Shown piece by piece: positions 54,258 through 62,798 of a stretch of 64,000 bases of DNA. Made by a program: the position numbers and the translations under genes. The first letter of the stretch is position 1; each line of letters opens with the position of its first letter. Source of the DNA: DASXSB01 sp036506275. Its GTDB lineage: Bacteria > Methylomirabilota > Methylomirabilia > Rokubacteriales > CSP1-6. Below the pieces are notes generated by a model that was not told the origin of the DNA, made no database searches, and saw only the letters and a list, made by a program, of their open reading frames with translations. Where the stretch lies: the NCBI GenBank assembly GCA_036506275.1, contig DASXSB010000054.1, positions 45,892 to 109,891 of the forward strand, written 5' to 3'.

Positions 54258-54893
54258 ATGGCGACGCATCACGTGGTGGCGCAGGGCGAGTGCCTCGCGA
54301 GCATCGCGCGGCAGTACGGATTCCTCGACTACCGCACGATCTACGATCACGCTTCCAACGCCGCCCTCAAGAAGAGCCGGCCCGATCCGAACGTCCTCCA
54401 TCCCGGCGACCGCCTTTTCATCCCCGACAAGGACGCCCGCGAGGAGTCGCGCGGCACGGAGAAGCGCCATCGCTTCCAGCTCCGCCGGCAGCGGATCTTT
54501 CTCGACGTTATCCTAAAGTTGAACGACGAACCGATCGCGAACACGCCCTACGTCCTGCGCATCGGCTCCCGTCAGCTCGAGGGCACTACCGACGGCACCG
54601 GGCGTATTCGCCACGAGGTGGCGGCCACCGAGACGTCCGCGCGGCTGATCCTGAAGGACCCCGCGCTCGAATGGGATCTGCGCCTGGGCGCGCTCGATCC
54701 TCTGGAGGAGGTCAGCGGCGTGCAGGGGCGGCTGCAGAACCTCGGCTTCGGGTGCGGCGCCATCGACGGCCTCATGGGGCCGCGCACGCGGTCGTCGCTG
54801 CGCCAGTATCAGGGGATGCGCAAGCTCAGCAGCACGGGGGAGGCGGACGGCGCCACGCGGAGCCGGCTGCGCACCGAGCACGACGGTGGCTGA
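54258..54893 (+). CDS. LysM and peptidoglycan-binding domain protein, paralogue 1
   Basis: A 211-aa protein. The N-terminal LysM-like module is HHVVAQGECLASIARQYGF with DPNVLHPGDRLFIPD. A central Ig-like strand region (LNDEPIANTPYVLRIGSRQ) leads to a C-terminal peptidoglycan-binding domain (DPLEEVSGVQGRLQNLGF, DGLMGPRTRSSLRQYQG). The same layout is encoded at 58182-58799. Such proteins are found next to VgrG genes in deltaproteobacteria and may carry effectors or bind the cell wall. No export signal is visible, as expected for injected cargo. Confidence 0.88.
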   Translation: MATHHVVAQGECLASIARQYGFLDYRTIYDHASNAALKKSRPDPNVLHPGDRLFIPDKDAREESRGTEKRHRFQLRRQRIFLDVILKLNDEPIANTPYVLRIGSRQLEGTTDGTGRIRHEVAATETSARLILKDPALEWDLRLGALDPLEEVSGVQGRLQNLGFGCGAIDGLMGPRTRSSLRQYQGMRKLSSTGEADGATRSRLRTEHDGG

Positions 54894-54917
54894 GAGGCGG
54901 TGGATTAGACTCGAGCG

Positions 54918-56300
54918 GTGCCCTCGGCGACGATCGGGTATCGGCTCGTGCGCGGCGTGGTCCGGCTGCTGCTCTGGCTCTTCTACCGCCGCATCGACGT
55001 CATCGGTCGCGAGCACGTCCCGCGCGACGGTCCCGTGATCGTGGCCGCCAACCACCACAACGCTCTGGTCGACCCCATGCTCGTGATCGCGGTCCTGCCT
55101 CGCCCGGTGATGGCGCTCGCCAAGGCGCCGCTCTTCCGCCATCCGCTCATCGGTCCGTTTCTCTGGATGGTGGGAGCGGTCCCCGTGCACCGCCGCCTCG
55201 AGGCCGGGGACGATCCGCGCAAGAACGAGGCGATGTTCGCGGCCGGCATCGCCGCCCTCCGCGCCGGCGGCGGTCTTCTCATCTTTCCGGAAGGCCGGTC
55301 GCAGCCCCAGCCCTTGCTATTGCCGGTGCGCACGGGCGCGGCGCGTCTGCTGCTGGGAACGGAGAGCGCACCGGGCGGGCCGGGCGGGGTGGCTCTCCTT
55401 CCGGTGGGAATGGTGTTCCGCGACGCGGGAACGTTCCGGTCGGCGTCGGTGCAGATCACCATCGGCGAGCCGATTCCCACCGCCGACGTCGTGGCTCTCT
55501 ACCGCGAGCGGCCGGAGGACGCGGTGCGGACGCTCACGGATCGTCTCGCCGCCGCCATCCGCGAGCGCATCGTCGAAGCGGAGGACAACCACACGCTCGC
55601 GCTGCTCACGGTGCTCGAGCACGCGTGGGACGCGGAGCGCGGTTCCGACACGGCCGCGCCGGAGGAGGCGGGCGCGCGGTCGCTGGCGTGGAAGCAGGAA
55701 GTGATGCGGGCGGCGCGCTATCTCTCCGAGCGCGAACCGCACCGGGTGGCGGCGCTGCGGCAGCGGGTCGAGCTCTATCGCGCGCACCTGGACGAGGTCG
55801 GGATCACGAGCCGGCAGCTCGGCCGTCCCTACACGGCCCCCCTCGTCGCGCGCTACGTCGTCGAGAATCTCCTGTGGCTGATGCTCGGCCTCCCGCTCGC
55901 GCTCGTCGGCTTCGCCAGTCATGCCGCTCCCTACTGGCTCACCGACCGCGTCGCGCGCTGGTTGCCGCGGACGGCCGAGGAGGAAGCGACCCACAAGATG
56001 GCGGCGGGGGTCGTGCTCTATCCACTCCTGTGGGCGAACGAGGCGTGGTTGCTGTGGTCGGTCGCGGGTCGCGCCGCCGCCGTGGCGTTCCTCGTGTTGC
56101 TGGCGCCCTCCGGATTGCTCGCGCTCGCGTGGCAGGAGCGGCTGGGCGCGGTGGCGCGGCAGGCGCGCGCGTTCCTGACGTTCCTCACCGATCGCGATCT
56201 CCACCGCCGGCTCCTCGACGAGCGTCGCGCGCTCGTCGCGGACCTGCGCGCGCTCGCCGACATGGTGCCGCCGGAGGCACGTGAGCACCATGCCCGCTAG
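54918..56300 (+). CDS. Lysophospholipid acyltransferase (PlsC-like)
   Basis: A 460-aa membrane-associated acyltransferase. The catalytic motif is AANHHNALVDPM (HxxxxD), followed by FPEGRSQPQ and VALLPVGMVFRD. The C-terminal half has two or three membrane segments (YVVENLLWLMLGLPLALVGF, AVAFLVLLAPSGLLALAW). It acylates lysophospholipids or a related acceptor. GTG start. It overlaps the MFS gene by 20 bp and may be cotranscribed with it. It does not obviously belong to the surrounding effector-like genes. Confidence 0.92.
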   Translation: MPSATIGYRLVRGVVRLLLWLFYRRIDVIGREHVPRDGPVIVAANHHNALVDPMLVIAVLPRPVMALAKAPLFRHPLIGPFLWMVGAVPVHRRLEAGDDPRKNEAMFAAGIAALRAGGGLLIFPEGRSQPQPLLLPVRTGAARLLLGTESAPGGPGGVALLPVGMVFRDAGTFRSASVQITIGEPIPTADVVALYRERPEDAVRTLTDRLAAAIRERIVEAEDNHTLALLTVLEHAWDAERGSDTAAPEEAGARSLAWKQEVMRAARYLSEREPHRVAALRQRVELYRAHLDEVGITSRQLGRPYTAPLVARYVVENLLWLMLGLPLALVGFASHAAPYWLTDRVARWLPRTAEEEATHKMAAGVVLYPLLWANEAWLLWSVAGRAAAVAFLVLLAPSGLLALAWQERLGAVARQARAFLTFLTDRDLHRRLLDERRALVADLRALADMVPPEAREHHAR

Positions 56301-57576
56301 CCAGTGGACGCGAGCGCCGGGAGTGATGCTGGGCGCGCTCACCGCGCTCAACGGGCTCAACTACCTCGATCGCTACGTCCCCGCCGCCACCCTTCCCCTG
56401 ATTCTCACCGACCTCGCGCTCTCGGACACGGAAGGCGGGCTCCTCCAGTCACTGTTCATCGTGACCTACTCGCTCGCGTGTCCGGTCGCGGGCTGGCTCG
56501 GCGACAAGCACGGCCGCCTGCGTCTCGCCGCCACCGGCGTCTTCGTCTGGAGCATCGCCACCGTGGGATCGGGGCTCGCGCCCACCTTCGCGTTGCTCCT
56601 GCTCGCCCGCGCGATCATCGGCGTGGGGGAAGCGAGCTACGCGGTGGTGACGCCCTCGCTCCTGTCGGACTGCTATCCTCCGGACCGACGCGCGCGCGCC
56701 CTCAGCGTCTTCTACGCGGCCATCCCCGTCGGCACCGCGCTCGGGTACGCCGTCGGCGGGTTCGTCGGCGACGCGCACGGCTGGCGCCCGGCGTTCTTCG
56801 TCGCGGGCGCCCCCGGCGCCGCCCTTGCCTTCCTGCTCCTGCTCCTGCGCGAGCCGGAGCGCGGCGCCCTCGACGCCGGCCGCGAGCCGGTGCCGCTCGG
56901 TCTCTCCGGTTCCTTGCGCGCGCTCGTCGATCGCCGGAGCTACGTCGTCAACACCGTGGCCCAGATCATCTACACGTTCGCGATGGGCGGCCTCGCCACG
57001 TGGATGCCGACCTACTTCGTGCGCGAGCGCGGGCTCACGCTCGCGTCGGCTTCGGTCACGTTCGGGCTGATCCTGGTCGTGGCCGGCTTCGCGGGAACGT
57101 TGCTCGGCGGTCGACTGGCGAGCGCGGTGGCGCGGCGCTCGCGCGGGGCCGACTTCATTGTGTCGGGCTGGTCGCTCGTCGCATCTCTTGCCTTCACGCT
57201 GGTGGCGGTGCTGGCGGCGCCGCCGGCCGTTTTCTGGCCCGCGATGTTCGTGACGCTCGTGCTGCTCTTCGTCAACATCGGCCCCCTCAACGCCGCCATG
57301 GCGAACGTCCTCCCTGCCGGGCTCCGCGCGCGCGGCTTCGCGGGGTCCACGATGGCCCTACACCTGCTCGGCGACGCGCTCTCGCCCTTCCTGATCGGCG
57401 CCGCCTCCGATCGCATCGGGCTCCGGATTCCCGTCCTCGTCACGGGGTGCCTCTTGCCGCTGGCGGGGTTGGTGCTGCTGGCGGGACGGAAAAGCCTCGC
57501 GCGTGATCTCGACCGCGCGGGCGCGCTCCCGCCCACGGCGGGACAGGACGCGCGCGGCAAGGAGACGCCATGGTGA
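56281..57576 (+). CDS. MFS transporter
   Basis: A 431-aa major facilitator superfamily protein with 12 predicted membrane segments. Signature loop GDKHGRLRLAATG between helices 2 and 3, and DCYPPDRRARALSVF between 4 and 5. The family resembles spinster/phthalate-like permeases. A GTG start overlaps the PlsC gene by 20 bp; an ATG nine bases later is an alternative. A truncated paralogue lies at 49724-50590. The substrate is unknown. Confidence 0.94.
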   Translation: MSTMPASQWTRAPGVMLGALTALNGLNYLDRYVPAATLPLILTDLALSDTEGGLLQSLFIVTYSLACPVAGWLGDKHGRLRLAATGVFVWSIATVGSGLAPTFALLLLARAIIGVGEASYAVVTPSLLSDCYPPDRRARALSVFYAAIPVGTALGYAVGGFVGDAHGWRPAFFVAGAPGAALAFLLLLLREPERGALDAGREPVPLGLSGSLRALVDRRSYVVNTVAQIIYTFAMGGLATWMPTYFVRERGLTLASASVTFGLILVVAGFAGTLLGGRLASAVARRSRGADFIVSGWSLVASLAFTLVAVLAAPPAVFWPAMFVTLVLLFVNIGPLNAAMANVLPAGLRARGFAGSTMALHLLGDALSPFLIGAASDRIGLRIPVLVTGCLLPLAGLVLLAGRKSLARDLDRAGALPPTAGQDARGKETPW

Positions 57577-57646
57577 GTCATTTCCGGCGGTGTGAGCGGC
57601 GGCGCGCGTTGCTGGCCCCTCGGGGATGCGCTATCTTCGGGCGCCT

Positions 57647-58177
57647 ATGATAGACGTTCCCGCCGCTGACGAGTATGCGCCGTCGCACGCCGACTACATC
57701 GGGCGTGTTCCGTCGGGCCCGATTGTTGAGACCCTGGCTCGTCAATGCGAGAGGGTGACCAGTCTCCTCGGTGGGCTCTCCGACGGCCAGGCTCGGTTCC
57801 GCTTCGCGCCCGGCGAGTGGAGCATCAAGGAAGTCGTCGGCCACATGATCGACGCCGAGCGGTTCTTCTACCATCGCGCCTTCACCATCTCGCGCAAGGA
57901 CCCGGCTCCCCTGCCCGGCTTCGAGCAGGACGACTACGTGCGCGAGGCCGGCTTCGACGCGTGGCCGCTCGCCGATCTCCTCGACGAGTTCGCGCTCCTC
58001 CGGCGCGCCAACCTGGTCGCGCTCCGGCACGTGACCCCGGCCGCGAGTCTCCGCCGCGGCACCGCCGACGGTAAAAGCGTGAGCGTGCGCGCGCTCGTCT
58101 ACATCCTCGCCGGCCACGTCGAGCATCACCTCGACGCCTTGCGCACGAAGTACCTGGTGCCGGCCAACCGCGGCTAG
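57647..58177 (+). CDS. DinB family protein
   Basis: A 176-aa DinB-like helical bundle. Its metal site is formed by His residues in EVVGHMIDAERFFYHRAF and the C-terminal ILAGHVEHHLDALR. FAPGEWSIKEVVGH is the usual signature. Relatives are thiol-S-transferases or stress-induced proteins of unknown substrate. Only 4 bp separate it from the following LysM gene. Confidence 0.9.
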   Translation: MIDVPAADEYAPSHADYIGRVPSGPIVETLARQCERVTSLLGGLSDGQARFRFAPGEWSIKEVVGHMIDAERFFYHRAFTISRKDPAPLPGFEQDDYVREAGFDAWPLADLLDEFALLRRANLVALRHVTPAASLRRGTADGKSVSVRALVYILAGHVEHHLDALRTKYLVPANRG

Positions 58178-58181
58178 CGAC

Positions 58182-58799
58182 TTGAGCGGAACGCGCCACA
58201 CCGTCGCGCAGGGCGAGTGCATCGCCAGCATCGCCAAGCAGCGCGGCATGCCGTGGGAGAAGCTGTGGAATCATCCCGACAACGCCTCCCTGAAGACGTT
58301 GCGGCGCGATCCGAACGTGTTGTTGCCGGGGGACGAGGTCTTCGTGCCGGCGCCGGACACGAAGGAGGAATCCCGCGCCACTGACGCGCGCCACCGCTTC
58401 GAAGTGGCGGCCACGACGGCGAAGGTCAAGATCCGGGTCCTCGTCAACGATCAGCCGCGCGCGCAGACGCCATACCGTCTCGACGTGGACGGCACGAAGT
58501 CGACGGGAACGACCGACGGCGGGGGCTTTCTGGAGGCGGTCATTCCGGCGGACGCGCGCGAGGCGGTGCTCGAGGTGGGCAAGGGCGACGACGTCGACGT
58601 CTTCACGCTCGCGCTGGGGACGCTCGACCCCATCGACACCGATTCCGGCGTCCAGGGGCGGCTCCTCGCCCTCGGCTTCGATGCCGAGACCGATCTGGAG
58701 GCGGGCGTCCGCGATTTTCAGACGAAGGAGAAGCTGCCGGTGACGGGCCGTGTCGACGACACCACCCGCGCCCGGCTGCGCGAGAAGTTCGGCCAGTGA
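58182..58799 (+). CDS. LysM and peptidoglycan-binding domain protein, paralogue 2
   Basis: A 205-aa paralogue of the protein at 54258-54893: LysM-like RHTVAQGECIASIAKQRG and DPNVLLPGDEVFVP, a central strand domain and a C-terminal SGVQGRLLALGFD peptidoglycan-binding region. TTG start. The end overlaps the next gene as GTGA. The two paralogues probably arose by duplication and lie on either side of the PlsC-MFS-DinB genes. No signal peptide is present. Confidence 0.87.
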   Translation: MSGTRHTVAQGECIASIAKQRGMPWEKLWNHPDNASLKTLRRDPNVLLPGDEVFVPAPDTKEESRATDARHRFEVAATTAKVKIRVLVNDQPRAQTPYRLDVDGTKSTGTTDGGGFLEAVIPADAREAVLEVGKGDDVDVFTLALGTLDPIDTDSGVQGRLLALGFDAETDLEAGVRDFQTKEKLPVTGRVDDTTRARLREKFGQ

Positions 58800-59305
58800 G
58801 CCCACGCACCATCGCGCGCCTCGTTCGCGGATCCACGGCGTTCAACACCTTGAACGTGCGCACGGTGCCGATCCACTTCCAGCGGTCGCCCGGCGTCGCC
58901 ACCGGCAACGACCGTGGCATCGAGGGCCTCGAGTTCCAGGTCCTGTCGGCGGGGGCCGTGATCCAGCGCGGCCGCACACCCGCCGACGGCAAGATCGACG
59001 TGCGCCTGCCCACGCCGCAGGTGACGGTGCGGTTGCTCGTGGCCGGCGTCACCGCGTCCGAGTACACGCTGTCGGTGGCGAACACGCTCGATCCCGTGAA
59101 CGGCCTCAGCGGCCAGAAGCAGCGGCTCCGGATGCTCGGCTATCAGATCGGCCACGACGGCGCCGACGGCAACGGCGTGGACGCCGTCCAGAATTTTCGC
59201 TTCGAGCGCTCGGTGCTGGATTTCCAGGCCGATCACGGGCTCTTCACGGACGGCACCGCCAACGCGAACACGCAGGCGCAGCTCACCACGCAGGCGGGAG
59301 CGTAG
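58796..59305 (+). CDS. Small peptidoglycan-binding-domain protein
   Basis: A 169-aa protein. An N-terminal strand-rich segment (VPIHFQRSPGVATGNDRGIE, GLEFQVLSAG) resembles the middle domain of the LysM paralogues. The C-terminal part is a peptidoglycan-binding fold (NGLSGQKQRLRMLGYQIG, RSVLDFQADHGLFTDG). No LysM module or signal is present. GTG start overlapping the previous gene. It probably works with its neighbours in the module. Confidence 0.75.
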   Translation: MSPRTIARLVRGSTAFNTLNVRTVPIHFQRSPGVATGNDRGIEGLEFQVLSAGAVIQRGRTPADGKIDVRLPTPQVTVRLLVAGVTASEYTLSVANTLDPVNGLSGQKQRLRMLGYQIGHDGADGNGVDAVQNFRFERSVLDFQADHGLFTDGTANANTQAQLTTQAGA

Positions 59306-59319
59306 CGGAGAGCGCCACC

Positions 59320-60411
59320 GTGGCCATCAGCGTCAAGGTCCGCAACGACCGTCAGTTCATCGTCCCCGTCCGGTTCGCGCGGGCGGTGACCGGCCTCAGC
59401 GTCCGCGACGCCCCCGACGTCGACGACCGCGGCTTCGCGATGGGGACGCGCCCGGCCACGTGGGGGACGTCCGATGCGCGGGGGGCGATGGTCGGGATCA
59501 CGGAGAGCGACACCGTTCGCATCAAGATCCTGCGCGAGGACATCGAGGACACCGCCGTCCTCTTCGTCACCAGCACGGATCCCGCCGTCGCGCGCGTGAT
59601 CGCTCCCGCCGGCGGAGGCCCCGTGCCCGCCGACGGCATCGTGCAGATCCAGGGGGTCACCGACTTCCGCAACCGTCCTGTGAAGATCCAGGTCCGGCTG
59701 GGGACGCGGACGGGACCAGTCCTCGGCGAATTGGAGCCGCACGTCTTCCAGCTTCGCCGGCTGCGGGTCTTCGCCCACTTCGTCACCATCAACGGCATCG
59801 GGCCCACGCGCACGCTCGCGAGCCTTACCGCCTTTTTCAGGGCCGTCAACGACGTGTGGCGCGCGGCCGGCATCGAGCTGACGTTCGCCGAGCGCGACGT
59901 CCAGATCGAGGTCGTGAACGGGCTGGCGGTGGCGGGTCAGATGACGACGAACCTGAGCGGCGCTCCGCCCACGTTCAACGAGTTCTCGACCATCATCAAC
60001 CTGCGCCCCGACGCCAACGCCATCAACGTCTACTTCGTGCGCGCCGCCAACGAAGTGCTCGGCCTCACCTTCGAGAAGACGGTGGCGCGCCCCACGGGCT
60101 TCGGCATCGTGATGACCGACGCCGCGCAGGCGCACACGCTCGCCCACGAGCTGGGTCACTATCTGGACAACGACACCCACAGCGAGACGGACGGTGCCGG
60201 CAACACCGTGCGGCGGGACATCTGGGTCCTGCGCTTCCTCATGTTCACGTTCGCGACGTACGGGCACCTGAACCTGGCCCCCGCCTACAAGAACGACGTG
60301 GGCTACGGAGTGGGACAGGTCGGCGAGCTGATCCCGGTCAAGGATTTCGCGGCGGACCCGCTCGATGGCGACCTCGTCAGATCGAGACGCCGCGCGCTCG
60401 ATCCGAACTGA
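59320..60411 (+). CDS. Zinc metalloprotease-like protein (HExxH)
   Basis: A 363-aa protein. The catalytic motif is HTLAHELGHYLDND with His276, Glu277 and His280. A downstream His287 or Asp285 may be the third metal ligand, so the pattern is close to but not exactly the metzincin HExxHxxGxxH. N-terminal 130 residues are a beta-sandwich-like domain (RGAMVGITESDTVRIKILRE). No signal peptide; GTG start. As part of the peptidoglycan-binding/LysM set it may be a proteolytic effector. Its last 47 bp overlap the HEAT-repeat gene in another frame. Confidence 0.78.
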   Translation: MAISVKVRNDRQFIVPVRFARAVTGLSVRDAPDVDDRGFAMGTRPATWGTSDARGAMVGITESDTVRIKILREDIEDTAVLFVTSTDPAVARVIAPAGGGPVPADGIVQIQGVTDFRNRPVKIQVRLGTRTGPVLGELEPHVFQLRRLRVFAHFVTINGIGPTRTLASLTAFFRAVNDVWRAAGIELTFAERDVQIEVVNGLAVAGQMTTNLSGAPPTFNEFSTIINLRPDANAINVYFVRAANEVLGLTFEKTVARPTGFGIVMTDAAQAHTLAHELGHYLDNDTHSETDGAGNTVRRDIWVLRFLMFTFATYGHLNLAPAYKNDVGYGVGQVGELIPVKDFAADPLDGDLVRSRRRALDPN

Positions 60412-61348
60412 GCGCCGCCCGCAGCCGGGCGCGCGTTGGCGATGGGGCGGCGTCGCCGTCGTCGTCGCTCTCGTTCTCGCGGTGCCGACTCCGGCCCGAG
60501 CGGGGCCGCCGGCCACGTTCAGCGGCCGTCTCGCCGATGCTGCCGGCGACGGCGGCGCCGGGAGCCGCGCCAGAAAGGACGCTGGTATGACGTCGCAAGA
60601 GGTCGCCGGGCGCGTGAAGCAAAAGGACTGGCGCGTGCTGGACGCAGCTCCCGGCCCCGACGCCGGCTCCGCCATGCTGCCGCTGCTCGACGATCCGGAT
60701 CCGGAGGTCCGCGAGCTGGCGCTCCACGTCCTCAACGTGGTCGGCGGTCCCGTCGCGCGCCAGGGATTTCTCAAGGCCTTGAAGGATCGCGGGGACACCG
60801 TCCGCTCCGCCGCGTGCCGGTTCCTGCACGTGCACGCCACCCGCGAGGACGTGCCGGCGATCCTGGCGGAAGTGACGGGGAGCTTCGACGAGTACGTGCG
60901 CGAGCAGATGGGACTCCTGGTGGGGAAGCTCGGTGACGCCAACGCGATCCCCACGCTGGAACGGCAACTCGCGGCGGAGCCGGACGCGCACGCCCGCCAC
61001 GGTCTCTCCATCGCGCTCGCCCGCCTCGGCGAACGGCGCGCGCGCCAGGCCTACCTGGAGCGATTGCGCGCGGACAATCCCCGCCAGCGCGCGGCCGCGC
61101 TCGAAGACCTGCTCTACATCGGCGACCGGCGACTCGTACTCGACGTGCTGCCGCTCCTCGACGACCTCCGCGAAGCCGTGAACGTGGCGCCGTCGGCCAC
61201 GCGCTACTTCATCCGGGTCTGCGACGTCGCCGTCAACGTGCTCGACGTCCTTCTCCAGCATCCGTTCTCGTTCAAGGTGGAGCGGGTGCGCCGGTACAGC
61301 GCGGAAGAGCTCGCGGAAGCGAAAGCGGTGGCGGCGCGGACGCGATAG
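60365..61348 (+). CDS. Exported HEAT-repeat protein
   Basis: A 327-aa protein with a signal peptide (WGGVAVVVALVLAVPTPARA) and at least four HEAT-like helical repeats (LLDDPDPEVRELALHVLNVV, LKDRGDTVRSAACRFLHVHA, LGDANAIPTLERQLAAE, NPRQRAAALEDLLYIGDRR). Predicted periplasmic, binding another protein. It overlaps the metalloprotease gene by 47 bp. As the last gene of the run it could be an immunity or adaptor protein for the protease, which is inference. Confidence 0.82.
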   Translation: MATSSDRDAARSIRTERRPQPGARWRWGGVAVVVALVLAVPTPARAGPPATFSGRLADAAGDGGAGSRARKDAGMTSQEVAGRVKQKDWRVLDAAPGPDAGSAMLPLLDDPDPEVRELALHVLNVVGGPVARQGFLKALKDRGDTVRSAACRFLHVHATREDVPAILAEVTGSFDEYVREQMGLLVGKLGDANAIPTLERQLAAEPDAHARHGLSIALARLGERRARQAYLERLRADNPRQRAAALEDLLYIGDRRLVLDVLPLLDDLREAVNVAPSATRYFIRVCDVAVNVLDVLLQHPFSFKVERVRRYSAEELAEAKAVAARTR

Positions 61349-61366
61349 CGGCGCCGGCGCGCCCGG

Positions 61367-62437
61367 TCACCGGGCGACGAGCGCCTCCGCCTGCGCGCGC
61401 GAGAATCCGAGCTTCTCGCCCGCCTCCAGAATCTCGCCCCACGTGGTGGCGTCCACGGTGATGCCGGAACGGGAGCGCTCGGCGCGCGCAAGGCGCTCGG
61501 GATCGCCGGGCACCAGCACGGGCAGCTTGGGATCGGCGGGCGGCGAGGCCTTCACGTACTCGACGAAGCCGTCGATCTCGCGGCGGAGCCAATCGACGCC
61601 GGCGAGGCGGGCGGGATCGACGAGCACCGTGAACATGTTGTTGACGGTGCCGCCCATGCGCGGATTGGCGGGCTGGATCGTCGGTCCTCCCGAGAGCGCG
61701 CCCGCCAGCAGCTCCGTCACCACCGCCAGCGCATAGCCCTTGTGGCCGCCGAACGACTGCATCGCGCCGTGGGGCTCGCGGTACATCACCCACGGATCGC
61801 GCGTCGGGCGACCCTCGGCGTCGATGAGCACGCCCTCGGGCGCGGGCTTGCCCTCGTTGCGGGCGACGCGGATCTTGCCCATCGCGAGCGCGCTCGTGGC
61901 CATGTCGAGGAGAAGCGGCGGCTGGCGAGTGGTGCCGGGCAGCGCGATGCACACGGGATTCGTGGAGAAGCGCGCGTCGGCGCCGCGGAACGGCGCCACC
62001 AGACCGCGGTGGTCGGCAACGTTCACGAAGTGCAGCGACACGAGGCCGGCTCCGCTCGCGAGCTCACCGTACGCGCCCACGCGCCCGATGTGGTGCGCGT
62101 TGGCGAGCGTCATCGCCACCACGCCCGTCTGGCGGCACCGCGCGATGGCCGCCGTCATCGCTTCGCCCGCCACGCAGCGCCCGTAGCCGCGACCGCCGTC
62201 GAACATCAGCGTCCCACCATCGTCCTTCACCACCTTCACGCGCGTGTTCGGGACCACCAGGCCCGCCAGGAGGTGCCGGACGTACGACGGCACCATCCCC
62301 ACCCCGTGGCTGTCGTGACCGGCGAGGTTGGCCTGCACGAGGTGATCGGCGACGAGGTCGCCCTCGGCGGGCGCGCTGCCGCCGGCCTGGAGGATGGCGC
62401 TCGTGACGCGTCGAAGCTGGTCGGCGGTCGCGTGCAT
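61367..62437 (-). CDS. Malate/lactate/ureidoglycolate dehydrogenase family (LDH2)
   Basis: A 356-aa NAD(P)-dependent 2-hydroxyacid dehydrogenase of the LDH2/MDH2 fold, distinct from Rossmann dehydrogenases. Motifs are DSHGVGMVPSYVRHLLAG, NAHHIGRVGAYGELA, and FGGHKGYALAVVTELLAG with its conserved His-Lys. It oxidises or reduces a malate-, lactate- or ureidoglycolate-like substrate. It starts 2 bp after the small monooxygenase-fold gene, so they form an operon. Confidence 0.94.
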   Translation of the reverse strand: MHATADQLRRVTSAILQAGGSAPAEGDLVADHLVQANLAGHDSHGVGMVPSYVRHLLAGLVVPNTRVKVVKDDGGTLMFDGGRGYGRCVAGEAMTAAIARCRQTGVVAMTLANAHHIGRVGAYGELASGAGLVSLHFVNVADHRGLVAPFRGADARFSTNPVCIALPGTTRQPPLLLDMATSALAMGKIRVARNEGKPAPEGVLIDAEGRPTRDPWVMYREPHGAMQSFGGHKGYALAVVTELLAGALSGGPTIQPANPRMGGTVNNMFTVLVDPARLAGVDWLRREIDGFVEYVKASPPADPKLPVLVPGDPERLARAERSRSGITVDATTWGEILEAGEKLGFSRAQAEALVAR

Positions 62438-62439
62438 GA

Positions 62440-62727
62440 CTACTCGACCTCGCGCAGCCGCACGATCTCCGGCCGGCCGTCCATGTACTCGCCCATCTTG
62501 CGGCCGAGCGCCTTGAAGTGGTCCGTGGCGCGATGGGCGTCGACGGCGGCCTGGTCGACGTAGCGCTCCATGAAGACGTAGGTGCCGGGCGTCTCCGCGC
62601 GATGGAGCACGTAGAGCTTGCACCCGGGCTCGCTGGCGTTGACCTTCGCGACCAGCTCCTTCGCCACCGTTTCGAACTCTTTCTCCATTCCCGACTTCAC
62701 CTTGAGCGTCGCCACCACGCCGAGCAT
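62440..62727 (-). CDS. Antibiotic biosynthesis monooxygenase (ABM) family protein
   Basis: A 95-aa ferredoxin-like dimeric-barrel protein. It has MLGVVATLKVKSGMEKEFE, NASEPGCKLYVLHRAE, TYVFMERYVDQAAVDAHRAT and SDHF-like ATDHFKALG with the usual His. ABM-fold proteins often act as cofactor-free oxygenases. GGGAGG lies before the ATG. It is cotranscribed with the LDH2 gene and probably with the CoA-transferase 71 bp upstream. Confidence 0.9.
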   Translation of the reverse strand: MLGVVATLKVKSGMEKEFETVAKELVAKVNASEPGCKLYVLHRAETPGTYVFMERYVDQAAVDAHRATDHFKALGRKMGEYMDGRPEIVRLREVE

Positions 62728-62798
62728 ATGTCCCTCCCGCGCGTTTACTTGACCACGTCCGAAGCGTCGCGGCAACCGGGGCGGCGACGCCGATCGAT

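Noticed and set aside
49101..61348. Structural genes of a type VI or extracellular contractile system
   Set aside because: No sheath, tube, VgrG spike, baseplate or ATPase sequence was found in the window; only cargo-like genes are visible.
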